Shown here piece after piece: positions 43,677 to 50,569 of a stretch of 64,000 nt of DNA. A program made the translations under genes and the position numbers. Each line of letters starts with the position of its first letter. The stretch's first letter is position 1. The stretch is from Streptomyces sp. NBC_00306 (GTDB lineage: Bacteria; Actinomycetota; Actinomycetes; Streptomycetales; Streptomycetaceae). Under the pieces are notes generated by a model. It was given only the letters and a program-made list of their open reading frames with translations. It had not been told where the DNA came from and searched no databases. The DNA lies in assembly GCF_036169555.1 (NCBI RefSeq), contig NZ_CP108032.1, positions 4,650,001 through 4,714,000 on the forward strand, read 5' to 3'.

Positions 43677-44840
43677 ATGGACGCGGGACTCAAGCGCGAG
43701 CTCGAGGAGAAAGTCCGGGCCGGAGAGCGGCTGACCCGTGAGGACGGTATCGCCCTCTACGAGTCGGACGATCTCGCCTGGCTCGGCGGCCTCGCCCACG
43801 AGGTGCGCACGCGCAAGAACGGCGACGTCGTCCACTTCAACGTCAACCGTCACCTCAACATGACGAACGTGTGCACCGCGTCGTGCGCCTACTGCTCGTT
43901 CCAGCGCAAGCCGGGCGAGAAGGACGCGTACACCATGCGCATCGAGGAGGCCGTCCGCCTCGCCAAGGCGATGGAGGGCGAGAACCTCACCGAGCTGCAC
44001 ATCGTCAACGGCCTCCACCCCAACCTGCCGTGGCGCTACTACCCGCGGTCCCTCAGCGAGCTGAAGAAGGCGCTGCCCAACGTCTCGCTGAAGGCCTTCA
44101 CCGCCACCGAGATCCACCACTTCGAGACGATCTCCGGGATGTCGGCGTCCGACATCCTCGACGAGCTGATCGAGGCCGGCCTCGAGTCGCTCACCGGCGG
44201 CGGCGCCGAGATCTTCGACTGGGAAGTGCGCCAGCACATCGTCGACCACCGCACCCACTGGGAGGACTGGTCGCGCATCCACCGCCTCGCGCACTCGAAG
44301 GGTCTGAAGACCCCGAGCACGATGCTGTACGGGCACATCGAGGAGCCCCGTCACCGCGTCGACCACGTGCTGCGGCTGCGTGAACTCCAGGACGAGACCG
44401 GCGGTTTCCAGGTCTTCATCCCGCTGCGCTACCAGCACGACTTCGTCGACATGCAGGACGGCAAGGTCCGCAACCGCCTCCAGGCGCGCACCACCATGGC
44501 GACCGGCGCCGAGGCGCTCAAGACCTTCGCGGTCTCCCGGCTGCTGTTCGACAACGTCCCGCACGTCAAGGTGTTCTGGGTGATGCACGGTGTGCAGACC
44601 GCCCAGCTCGCGCTCCAGCACGGCGCCGACGACATGGACGGCTCGGTCGTCGAGTACAAGATCACGCACGACGCGGACAACTACGGCACGCCGAACAAGC
44701 TGACCCGCGACGATCTGCTCGACCTGATCCGCGACGCCGGCTTCCGGCCCGTCGAGCGCAACACCCGCTACGAGATCATCCGCGAGTACCCGGGCCCGGA
44801 CGCCGACCGTCGTGAGTCGCCGCAGCCCATGCGCCTCTGA
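43677..44840 (+). CDS. mqnE: Aminofutalosine synthase MqnE (radical SAM)
   Basis: A 387-residue radical SAM enzyme that joins 3-(1-carboxyvinyloxy)benzoate with the adenosyl part of SAM to make 6-amino-6-deoxyfutalosine, the second step of the futalosine menaquinone pathway. Seen: the iron-sulfur motif Cys66-x3-Cys70-x2-Cys73 (CTASCAYCSF), GGAEIFDWEVRQHIVDHR, and the FIPLRYQHDFVDM block. ATG at 43677 follows GGGAGG. The stop overlaps the GNAT start by one base. The other early enzymes (MqnA, MqnB, MqnC, MqnD) are not in this window. Confidence 0.96.
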   Translation: MDAGLKRELEEKVRAGERLTREDGIALYESDDLAWLGGLAHEVRTRKNGDVVHFNVNRHLNMTNVCTASCAYCSFQRKPGEKDAYTMRIEEAVRLAKAMEGENLTELHIVNGLHPNLPWRYYPRSLSELKKALPNVSLKAFTATEIHHFETISGMSASDILDELIEAGLESLTGGGAEIFDWEVRQHIVDHRTHWEDWSRIHRLAHSKGLKTPSTMLYGHIEEPRHRVDHVLRLRELQDETGGFQVFIPLRYQHDFVDMQDGKVRNRLQARTTMATGAEALKTFAVSRLLFDNVPHVKVFWVMHGVQTAQLALQHGADDMDGSVVEYKITHDADNYGTPNKLTRDDLLDLIRDAGFRPVERNTRYEIIREYPGPDADRRESPQPMRL

Positions 44841-45364
44841 TGGCCCTGGCGTTCACCCTGGATCCCGCCGTCGACCGCACGCTGCACGACGGCCTCGTCA
44901 CGCTCTGGACCGATGTGTCCAACGCGGGCGGCGCCGTCGGCTTCGTGCCCCCGGTCACGGCGGATGCCGTGCGGCCCGAACTGGTCAAGCACCTCGCGTC
45001 GATGACCGAGGGCCGCACCCGGCTGCTCGTGGGTCACGACGCGAACGGCGAGGTCGCCGCCGCCGCCTTCCTCGCCCTCAACACGCACCGGCTCATGCGG
45101 CACTGGATCTGGCTCTACACGGTCATGGTCCATCCCACCCATCAGGGCAAGGGATACGGCCGCGACCTCCTGGCCTCCGCGGCCGAGGCCGCCCGGGGTC
45201 TGGACGGCATAGAGGCCATACGGCTCACCTGCCGCGGCGGCACCGGCGCCGACCGGTTCTACGAGGCCTGCGGCTACAAGGAAGTCGGCCGGGTGCCCGG
45301 CGCGATCCGGGTCGCCGAGGGCGACGACCGCGACGACGTCGTGATGCTGCTACCGCTGTACTGA
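44840..45364 (+). CDS. GNAT family N-acetyltransferase
   Basis: A 174-residue acetyltransferase using acetyl-CoA. Seen: the core strands LVGHDANGEVAAAAFLAL and WIWLYTVMVHP, the CoA loop HQGKGYGRDLLASAA (Q/RxxGxG), and GADRFYEACGYKEVGRVPG with the late catalytic-region Tyr. ATG at 44840 shares its A with the mqnE stop, so the two are coupled. A direct chemical role in menaquinone synthesis is not suggested by the family. Confidence 0.9.
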   Translation: MALAFTLDPAVDRTLHDGLVTLWTDVSNAGGAVGFVPPVTADAVRPELVKHLASMTEGRTRLLVGHDANGEVAAAAFLALNTHRLMRHWIWLYTVMVHPTHQGKGYGRDLLASAAEAARGLDGIEAIRLTCRGGTGADRFYEACGYKEVGRVPGAIRVAEGDDRDDVVMLLPLY

Positions 45365-45427
45365 GCCGCCGGGGGTCGTGCTTCACTGGTTTGGCACGAT
45401 CTGTCGTACGAAGAGAGAAGGCCCACC

Positions 45428-45721
45428 GTGTCCGCCAAGTCGAGCGCCGCGATCCGGTACACCACTCTGCGCCTCGCCATCTTCATCGGCTGCTTCCTCG
45501 CCGTGGGCGGTCTGGTGCAGATCGGCGCGCTCCCCAAGGGACTCGGCGACTCCAACTTCGTCTGGGTCGTCCTGCTCGCCCTGCTCATCTCCGCGCCGCT
45601 CAGCTTCGTGCTGCTGCGCAAGCAGCGCGACGCGATGTCCGAGCAGATCGTCACCAAGGTCGACCACGCGAAGGCGCGCCTGGACGCCAACCGGTCGCAG
45701 GAGGACGGCGCGGTGCAGTAG
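45428..45721 (+). CDS. DUF4229 domain membrane protein
   Basis: A 97-residue small membrane protein of the DUF4229 family, common in actinobacteria and of unknown function. Seen: two helices (about residues 14-34 and 42-63, the second LLALLISAPLSFVLLRKQRDAM) and a charged C-terminal tail that looks coiled-coil. GTG at 45428 follows AGAGAAGG. In many actinomycetes a gene of this type lies near menaquinone genes, but no role is known to me. Confidence 0.85.
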   Translation: MSAKSSAAIRYTTLRLAIFIGCFLAVGGLVQIGALPKGLGDSNFVWVVLLALLISAPLSFVLLRKQRDAMSEQIVTKVDHAKARLDANRSQEDGAVQ

Positions 45722-45733
45722 CCCGCACGGCGG

Positions 45734-45827
45734 TCCGCGTCACACACCCCGAGCCTCGCCTGCCTCGAACACCCCGCACGCGTCCGCGTCACACTCCCCG
45801 GACGTTGTCTGCGTCACACATCCCGGA
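45734..45827. repeat. Three copies of a degenerate 20-nt repeat
   Basis: TCCGCGTCACACACCCCGAG (45734-45753), TCCGCGTCACACTCCCCGGA (45783-45802) and TCTGCGTCACACATCCCGGA (45808-45827). They are spaced irregularly after the DUF4229 gene, so this is not a CRISPR array. Confidence 0.8.
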
Positions 45828-45855
45828 CGGAAGCAGCCGCTTCCGCCGGGGTTTT
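45822..45855 (+). terminator. Strong hairpin terminator with T tract
   Basis: Outer CCCGG/CCGGG and inner CGGAAGC/GCTTCCG (loop AGCC), separated by a bulged A, followed by GTTTT (45851-45855). It is the intrinsic terminator of the mqnE-GNAT-DUF4229 unit. Confidence 0.75.
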
Positions 45856-45888
45856 CCGTTGCCCCGACGGCCACTTGGGATTCCCCGT

Positions 45889-45917
45889 CTCAAAGAGGTC
45901 CTTTGAGTAGCTCAAAG
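45889..45917. promoter_or_regulatory. Triple half-site operator at the leader promoter
   Basis: CTCAAAG (45889-45895), CTTTGAG (45901-45907) and CTCAAAG (45911-45917). The last two form a perfect 7-bp inverted repeat around TAG that overlaps the predicted -35 box. A bound regulator there would block or recruit polymerase. The regulator is unknown. Confidence 0.6.
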
Positions 45918-45940
45918 TTCAAGTGTTAACGTGTTCGACG
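45903..45940 (+). promoter_or_regulatory. Predicted promoter for a leaderless transcript
   Basis: TTGAGT (45903-45908) and TAACGT (45927-45932) with an 18-nt spacer. The expected start point is at about 45939-45940, the GTG of the leader peptide itself. This explains why the leader has no ribosome site. Confidence 0.6.
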
Positions 45941-46047
45941 TGACGACAGCAGTGCGCCTCCACGATGCCGCGAGCCCCCCGCTCGTGGCGCGCCTGCATG
46001 TCGACCTCTGCCGCTGTATGTCCGCGGTCTGTTGCCGCTCGGTCTGA
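45940..46047 (+). CDS. Cys-rich leader peptide (attenuator peptide)
   Basis: A 35-codon frame beginning at GTG 45940 and ending TGA at 46045-46047. Its C-terminal half reads LVARLHVDLCRCMSAVCCRSV, with four cysteine codons among the last eleven residues before the final Val. Leader peptides of the ARLHVDLCR type with clustered Cys occur upstream of sulfur-metabolism genes in Streptomyces and mycobacteria and are thought to sense cysteinyl-tRNA by ribosome stalling. Here it precedes a DAACS transporter by 127 nt. In-frame GTG 45931 and GTG 45952 are alternative starts; the predicted promoter favours 45940. Confidence 0.7.
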   Translation: MTTAVRLHDAASPPLVARLHVDLCRCMSAVCCRSV

Positions 46048-46059
46048 CCCCGGCATCTC

Positions 46060-46093
46060 AGCGGCGCCGCGCCATCGCGCACCGGGCGCCGCT
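46060..46093 (+). promoter_or_regulatory. Candidate attenuator hairpin after the leader peptide
   Basis: AGCGGCGCC (46060-46068) and GGCGCCGCT (46085-46093) form a perfect 9-bp stem, 13 nt after the leader stop codon. GCCGCT in the leader Cys codon run (46034-46039) can pair instead with AGCGGC (46060-46065). A ribosome stalled at the Cys codons could thus change the fold. No T tract follows, so it may act through Rho or by hiding the transporter ribosome site. Confidence 0.5.
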
Positions 46094-46174
46094 CTCCTTG
46101 CTCCGTATGGCCCGCATCCCCTGTGTCCCCGCATCCGCCGTATCCACCCGATACGCCGCAACTGGAGTGTGTCC

Positions 46175-47524
46175 GTGTCCGCGAACGCCGCGTCCACCAC
46201 GACGGAAGAGCCCTCGGGCTCCGGTTTCCGCATACCCAAGGTCCCGTTCTGGGCCCAGATCGTCGCCGGTCTCGTCCTCGGTGTCCTGCTCGGATGGCTC
46301 GCCCGCAGCCAGGACATCAACTGGCTCTACAAGACCCTGGAGCAGGTCGGCGACATCTTCGTCCAGCTGCTGAAGCTGGCCGTCGCGCCGCTGGTCTTCT
46401 TCGCCATCCTGGTGTCGATCACCAATCTGCGGAAGGTCAACAACGCCGCGCGGCTGGCCACCCGCACCCTGCTCTGGTTCATGATCACCTCGCTGATCGC
46501 CGTCGCGATCGGCCTGGCCATCGGCCTGATCACCAACCCCGGCGCCGGTACCGGCCTGACCCCGAAGGACGGCGAGAAGCCCGAGCACGCGGGCAGCTGG
46601 ATCGACTTCCTCACCGGCATCGTCCCCACCGACGTCATCACGCCCTTCACCGAGCTGAACGTCCTGCAGATCGTCTTCATGGCCGCCGTCGCCGGCGTCG
46701 CCGCACTCAAGCTCGGTGAGAAGGCCCAGCCGATCCTCACCCTCAGCGAGTCCGTGCTGGAGCTGCTGCAGAAGGCCCTGTGGTGGGTCATCCGGCTGGC
46801 GCCCCTCGGCACCGTCGGCCTGATCGGCTTCGCCATCGCGGACTACGGCTGGGACCTGATCGGCAAGTACGCGACCTTCACCGCCGATGTCTACATCGGC
46901 TGCGCGCTGGTCCTCTTCGGTGTCTACCCCCTGCTGCTCGCGACGGTCGCCAAGGTCAACCCGATCCAGTTCTTCCGCGGTGCCTGGCCCGCGATCCAGC
47001 TGGCGTTCGTCTCCCGCTCCTCGGTCGGCACGATGCCGGTGACGCAGAAGGTCACCGAGCGGCTCGGTGTGCCGAAGGAGTACACGTCCTTCGCCGTCCC
47101 GTTCGGCGCGACGACGAAGATGGACGGCTGCGCCGCGATCTACCCGGCACTGGCCGCGATCTTCATCGCGCAGATCTTCGACGTGCAGCTGGGCATCCAG
47201 GACTACCTGCTGATCGCCTTCGTCTCGGTCGTCGGCTCGGCGGCCACGGCGGGCCTCACCGGCGCGACCGTCATGCTCACCCTGACGCTGTCCACGCTGG
47301 GCCTCCCGCTGGAGGGCGTGGGTCTGCTGATGGCGATCGACCCGATTCTGGACATGATGCGGACCGCGACGAACGTCGCCGGTCAGGCGCTCGTGCCCGT
47401 GATCGTCGCGGCGCGGGAGAAGATCCTGGACCACGACGCGTACAACTCGGCCACCTCGTCCCCGATCGACGAGGCCGAGCCGCGCGCGACCGAACAGAAG
47501 ACGGCGGTGCCCGTCGCCGCCTGA
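46175..47524 (+). CDS. DAACS family cation symporter, probable cystine or dicarboxylate transporter
   Basis: A 449-residue transporter of the dicarboxylate/amino acid:cation symporter family (glutamate transporter fold). Seen: about eight helices; VAPLVFFAILVSITN; SRSSVGTMPVTQ, the serine-rich hairpin; the FGATTKMDGCAAIYPALAAIFIAQ region; and MAIDPILDMMRTATNVAGQALV in the core. Members transport glutamate, succinate or, in TcyP/YdjN, L-cystine. The Cys-rich leader upstream argues for cystine here. GTG 46175 has GGAG 7 nt upstream; GTG 46169 is in frame. A strong terminator follows. Confidence 0.9.
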   Translation: MSANAASTTTEEPSGSGFRIPKVPFWAQIVAGLVLGVLLGWLARSQDINWLYKTLEQVGDIFVQLLKLAVAPLVFFAILVSITNLRKVNNAARLATRTLLWFMITSLIAVAIGLAIGLITNPGAGTGLTPKDGEKPEHAGSWIDFLTGIVPTDVITPFTELNVLQIVFMAAVAGVAALKLGEKAQPILTLSESVLELLQKALWWVIRLAPLGTVGLIGFAIADYGWDLIGKYATFTADVYIGCALVLFGVYPLLLATVAKVNPIQFFRGAWPAIQLAFVSRSSVGTMPVTQKVTERLGVPKEYTSFAVPFGATTKMDGCAAIYPALAAIFIAQIFDVQLGIQDYLLIAFVSVVGSAATAGLTGATVMLTLTLSTLGLPLEGVGLLMAIDPILDMMRTATNVAGQALVPVIVAAREKILDHDAYNSATSSPIDEAEPRATEQKTAVPVAA

Positions 47525-47554
47525 CCAGGTCACGGCGCGTAGGTGAACAGCATG

Positions 47555-47586
47555 AGACCCCCCTTCCGTAAGGGAGGGGGGTCTTT
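47555..47586 (+). terminator. Strong intrinsic terminator
   Basis: A 13-bp stem with one G-T pair (AGACCCCCCTTCC with GGGAGGGGGGTCT), loop GTAA and a short T run. It ends the transporter unit and insulates the next tetR gene. Confidence 0.85.
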
Positions 47587-47619
47587 GCACGTCGTGCCGC
47601 CTTGCGGCTGGCCGTAGGC

Positions 47620-47635
47620 TTACCGCGGAGTAGGG
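47620..47635. promoter_or_regulatory. Operator-like box upstream of tetR, matching the fabG-fadA boxes
   Basis: TTACCGCGGAGTAGGG, 27 nt before the tetR ATG. It matches TTACTCAAGAGTAAGG at 50527-50542 in 11 of 16 positions, mostly the outer TTAC and GAGTA/GG parts. It is a probable autoregulatory site. Confidence 0.55.
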
Positions 47636-47661
47636 GTGCGGGGGCGGAGGGAAGTTCTGAG

Positions 47662-48318
47662 ATGAGTGCGGTCAAGGGCGTGAAGAGCAAGCGCATGCCG
47701 AGGGCGGTGCGCGAGCGGCAGATGATGGACGCCGCGGTGCAGACGTTCGGGCAGCGCGGCTACCGGGCGGCCTCGATGGACGAGATCGCGGAGCTGGCCG
47801 GGGTCTCCAAGCCCCTGGTCTATCTGTATCTGAACTCCAAGGAGGAGTTGTTCACGGCGTGCATCCGCCGTGAGGCCGCCGCGCTCATCGCGGCCGTGGA
47901 GGCGGCGGTGGAGCCGGGGCTGCCGGCGGACCGGCAGCTGTGGGCCGGGCTCGCGGCGTTCTTCACGCACACCGCCGAGCACCCGGACGGCTGGGCCGTG
48001 CTGCACCAGCAGGCGCGGACGCACGGGGAACCGTTCGCGCTCGAAGTGGCCGCGATGCGCGACGAGATCGTCACCTTCGTGACCGGTCTGATCGCGACCG
48101 CGGCCCGCGAGGCGGGGGCTGCCCGGCAGGACCCCGAACTGGCCGACCGGGACGTGGCGGGCCTCGCGCAGGCGCTGGTCGGTGCGGCCGAGTCGCTGGC
48201 CGGGTGGATGAACCAGACGGGTGCGGTGTCGGCGAAGGAAGCCGCGGCGACGCTCATGAACTTCGCCTGGATGGGCCTCGGTGAGCTCATGAAGGGTGAG
48301 CGCTGGTCCTCCCGCTGA
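47662..48318 (+). CDS. TetR/AcrR family regulator of the adjacent lipid genes
   Basis: A 218-residue TetR regulator. Seen: HTH over residues 15-62 (MMDAAVQTFGQRGYRAASMDEIAELAGVSKPLVYLYLNSKEELF) and a helical ligand-binding domain containing HTAEHPDGWAVLHQQARTHGEPF. ATG at 47662. Its 3' end overlaps the end of the convergent MaoC gene by 32 nt. Boxes upstream of itself and between the fabG and thiolase genes suggest that it controls both. The ligand could be an acyl-CoA, by analogy with FadR/FasR-type TetR proteins. Confidence 0.9.
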   Translation: MSAVKGVKSKRMPRAVRERQMMDAAVQTFGQRGYRAASMDEIAELAGVSKPLVYLYLNSKEELFTACIRREAAALIAAVEAAVEPGLPADRQLWAGLAAFFTHTAEHPDGWAVLHQQARTHGEPFALEVAAMRDEIVTFVTGLIATAAREAGAARQDPELADRDVAGLAQALVGAAESLAGWMNQTGAVSAKEAAATLMNFAWMGLGELMKGERWSSR

Positions 48319-49147
48319 GATGGATGCGGTCGCCGCTGCGGAGCTGGAACGCCGTACCGGAGCCGGCCGGCTCCGCGGCGTAGGTCACGGATGCGGGCAG
48401 CAGCACCGGCGCCCTGAACTCGGCGCTCGCCGCCGTGAGTTGCGGGCTGGCCGACTCCGCGAGGCAGCGGGCGAAGGTCCACATCCCGTGGGCGATCGCC
48501 CGGGGGAAGCCGAAGGCCCTGGCGGTCAGCGGATGCAGATGGATGGGATTGCGGTCGCCGGACGCCGCGCCGTAGCGGCGTCCCAGGTCCGCCGGGAGCT
48601 GCCAGGTGCCGACGGCGGGCAGAGGCTCGTCGGGACGGTGGTCCGTGTCGTGCGCGGTCCGGTGCCGCGTTTCGGGCGCCGGGCGGTCGGTGTCGTACGA
48701 CGTCCGGTGCCGGGCCAGATAGCCGCTGCGGGACTCCCACACCAGGTCGCCGTCCCGGTGCGCCCGGGTGACGACGGTGACCTCGGTGCCCCGCCGGTGC
48801 GGGGTCAGCGCCTCGGCATGGACGGTCAGGACGGGCGTGTCCTCGGGGGTCAGCGGCCGGTGCCCGGTGATCTCGATACGGGTGTGGACCAGCCCGAGCA
48901 GCGGGAGCGGGAAGCGGCGGGCGGCCATCAGGCGCATGGCGAGCGGGAAGCCCAGGACATGCGGATAGGGGAGCGGGAGGGGTCCGTCGCCCGGGAAGCC
49001 GCAGATCCGGGCGTACGCGGCGAGGCGCGCGGGATCGATACGGACGGGGCCGCCGATCCGGGTCGCGGGCAGTTCGGCGTCCGCGTGGACGCCGCGCTTC
49101 AGCGGTGAGGTGAGGGCCCCGCGGGCCAGGGTGAGGGCGAGTGGCAT
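48287..49147 (-). CDS. MaoC-like hot-dog dehydratase (HtdX-like)
   Basis: A 286-residue double hot-dog protein of the MaoC/hydroxyacyl-thioester dehydratase group. Seen: an N-terminal half with LPLPYPHVLGFPLAMRLMA and a C-terminal half with YGAASGDRNPIHLHPLTARAFGFPRAIAHGMW, the latter carrying the Asp-x4-His hydratase motif. It acts on 3-hydroxyacyl thioesters. It is transcribed after the two-domain FabG gene with a single-base gap. The gene order resembles mycobacterial Rv0241c-Rv0242c. ATG 49147. Confidence 0.88.
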   Translation of the reverse strand: MPLALTLARGALTSPLKRGVHADAELPATRIGGPVRIDPARLAAYARICGFPGDGPLPLPYPHVLGFPLAMRLMAARRFPLPLLGLVHTRIEITGHRPLTPEDTPVLTVHAEALTPHRRGTEVTVVTRAHRDGDLVWESRSGYLARHRTSYDTDRPAPETRHRTAHDTDHRPDEPLPAVGTWQLPADLGRRYGAASGDRNPIHLHPLTARAFGFPRAIAHGMWTFARCLAESASPQLTAASAEFRAPVLLPASVTYAAEPAGSGTAFQLRSGDRIHLSGRTSAHPS

Positions 49148-49148
49148 G

Positions 49149-50498
49149 TCAGGCTCCCAGCAGGCTCTGGCCGCAGACGCGCAGCACCTGGCCGGTGACC
49201 GCACCGGACCCGGGGTGGGCGAACCAGGCCGCGGCTTCCGCGACATCGACGGGGAGCCCGCCCTGGGCGAGGGAGTTCATCCGGCGTCCCGCCTCCCGGA
49301 CGAACAGCGGGACGGCGGCCGTCATCCGGGTCTCGATGAAGCCGGGCGCGACGGCGTTGACGGTGATGCCCCGGTCGGCGACGCGGGGAGCGAGGGAGCG
49401 GACGAGGCCGATGATCCCGGCCTTGCTCGCCGCGTAGTTGGTCTGGCCGGTGTTCCCGGCGATACCGGCGATGGACGAGGTCGCGACGATCCGGCCGCCG
49501 TCCCCGACCACCCCGGCTTTCAGGAGCGCGTCGGTGATGTCGAGTACGGCGGTGAGATTGACGTCCAGGACCGAACTCCACCGGTCCGCGGGCATGTTGG
49601 CGAGGCGCCGGTCGCGGGTGATGCCCGCGTTGTGGACCAGGATGTCGAGGCCGTCGGGGAGGGCGGCCGTGATGCGGTCGGCCGCGTCGGCGGCGGTGAT
49701 GTCGAGGGTGAGCGCGGTGCCGCCGATCCGGTCGGCGGTGGCCCGGAGGTCGGCCTCGGCCGGGGGCACGTCCAGGCAGAGGACGTCCGCGCCGTCGCGG
49801 GCGAGGGTCTCGGCGACGGCCGCCCCGATGCCGCGCGCCGCGCCGGTGACCAGAGCGGTACGCCCGGCGAGCGGGCGCGCGGGATCGCCGCCCGCCGCCC
49901 GCTCCTCGTCCACCGCGCGCCCGGCGATCTCGATGACCTGCCCGCTGATGTAGGCGGACTTGGGCGAGAGCAGGAAGCGCAGGGTCGATGCGGCTGCGGC
50001 GGGAGCGGTGAGGCGGACGAGGTTGGCGGTGCGTCCGCGGCCCAGCTCCTTGCCCAGGGAGCGGGTGAATCCCTCCAGCGCCTGCTGAGCGGCGGCCTGG
50101 TGGTGATCGTCGGCCGCGAGCGGTGAGCCGAGGACGACCACCCGGCCGCCGGCGCCGAGTGACCGTACGGCCGGGTGCAGCGCGGCGTGGACCTCGGCGA
50201 GTCCTGCGGCGGAGGTGACGCCGGTCGCGTCGAGGACGAGGGCGGCGGGCGTCTGCCGCCCCGCGGGTCCCTCGTCCGGCGCGGTGAGCGGCAGCCCGGC
50301 GTCGGTCAGCGACAGCCCGGCGTCGGACAGCGGCTCCCGCAGCGCCGAACTCCCGGCGGTGAGCCGCAGCAGCGGCCCGTCCAGGGCGGGCGTGTCGGCG
50401 CTCCAGCGGCGCAGAGGGTGCGGCTGGGGCAGGCCGAGCCGACGGGTCAGAAATCGGCCGGGTGCTGTGCGGGTGAGGTGCAGATAGCGATCGGCCAT
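49149..50498 (-). CDS. Two-domain 3-oxoacyl-ACP/CoA reductase (FabG4-like, high molecular weight)
   Basis: A 449-residue reductase. Seen: an N-terminal 200-residue degenerate Rossmann-like domain and a C-terminal classical SDR domain with TGAARGIG (218-225), HNAG, Ser342, Tyr355 and Lys359. This layout is that of the high-molecular-weight FabG4 of mycobacteria, which reduces long 3-oxoacyl-CoA using NADH. ATG at 50498 follows AAGGACA. It forms a two-gene unit with the MaoC gene and is divergent from the thiolase. Together, thiolase, reductase and dehydratase could run a CoA-level chain elongation or shortening cycle. Confidence 0.92.
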   Translation of the reverse strand: MADRYLHLTRTAPGRFLTRRLGLPQPHPLRRWSADTPALDGPLLRLTAGSSALREPLSDAGLSLTDAGLPLTAPDEGPAGRQTPAALVLDATGVTSAAGLAEVHAALHPAVRSLGAGGRVVVLGSPLAADDHHQAAAQQALEGFTRSLGKELGRGRTANLVRLTAPAAAASTLRFLLSPKSAYISGQVIEIAGRAVDEERAAGGDPARPLAGRTALVTGAARGIGAAVAETLARDGADVLCLDVPPAEADLRATADRIGGTALTLDITAADAADRITAALPDGLDILVHNAGITRDRRLANMPADRWSSVLDVNLTAVLDITDALLKAGVVGDGGRIVATSSIAGIAGNTGQTNYAASKAGIIGLVRSLAPRVADRGITVNAVAPGFIETRMTAAVPLFVREAGRRMNSLAQGGLPVDVAEAAAWFAHPGSGAVTGQVLRVCGQSLLGA

Positions 50499-50526
50499 TG
50501 TCCTTGCTCCCAGCTCGGTCGTAGAT

Positions 50527-50558
50527 TTACTCAAGAGTAAGGTTACTGAGAAGTCAGG
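50527..50558. promoter_or_regulatory. Tandem operator boxes between the FabG4-like and thiolase genes
   Basis: TTACTCAAGAGTAAGG (50527-50542), with a perfect TTACTC-AA-GAGTAA palindrome, is followed directly by a weaker copy TTACTGAGAAGTCAGG (50543-50558). The pair lies centrally in the 71-nt divergent gap and could control both genes. The TetR regulator at 47662 is the leading candidate to bind. Confidence 0.65.
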
Positions 50559-50569
50559 AGCTGGTCGAG

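Noticed and set aside
43673-45364. Menaquinone genes as a complete pathway cluster
   Set aside because: Only MqnE and the late genes L, P and M are here; MqnA, B, C and D are not found in the window.
45734-45827. Short repeats after the DUF4229 gene as a CRISPR array
   Set aside because: Only three diverged copies with unequal spacing (29 and 5 nt) and no cas genes nearby.
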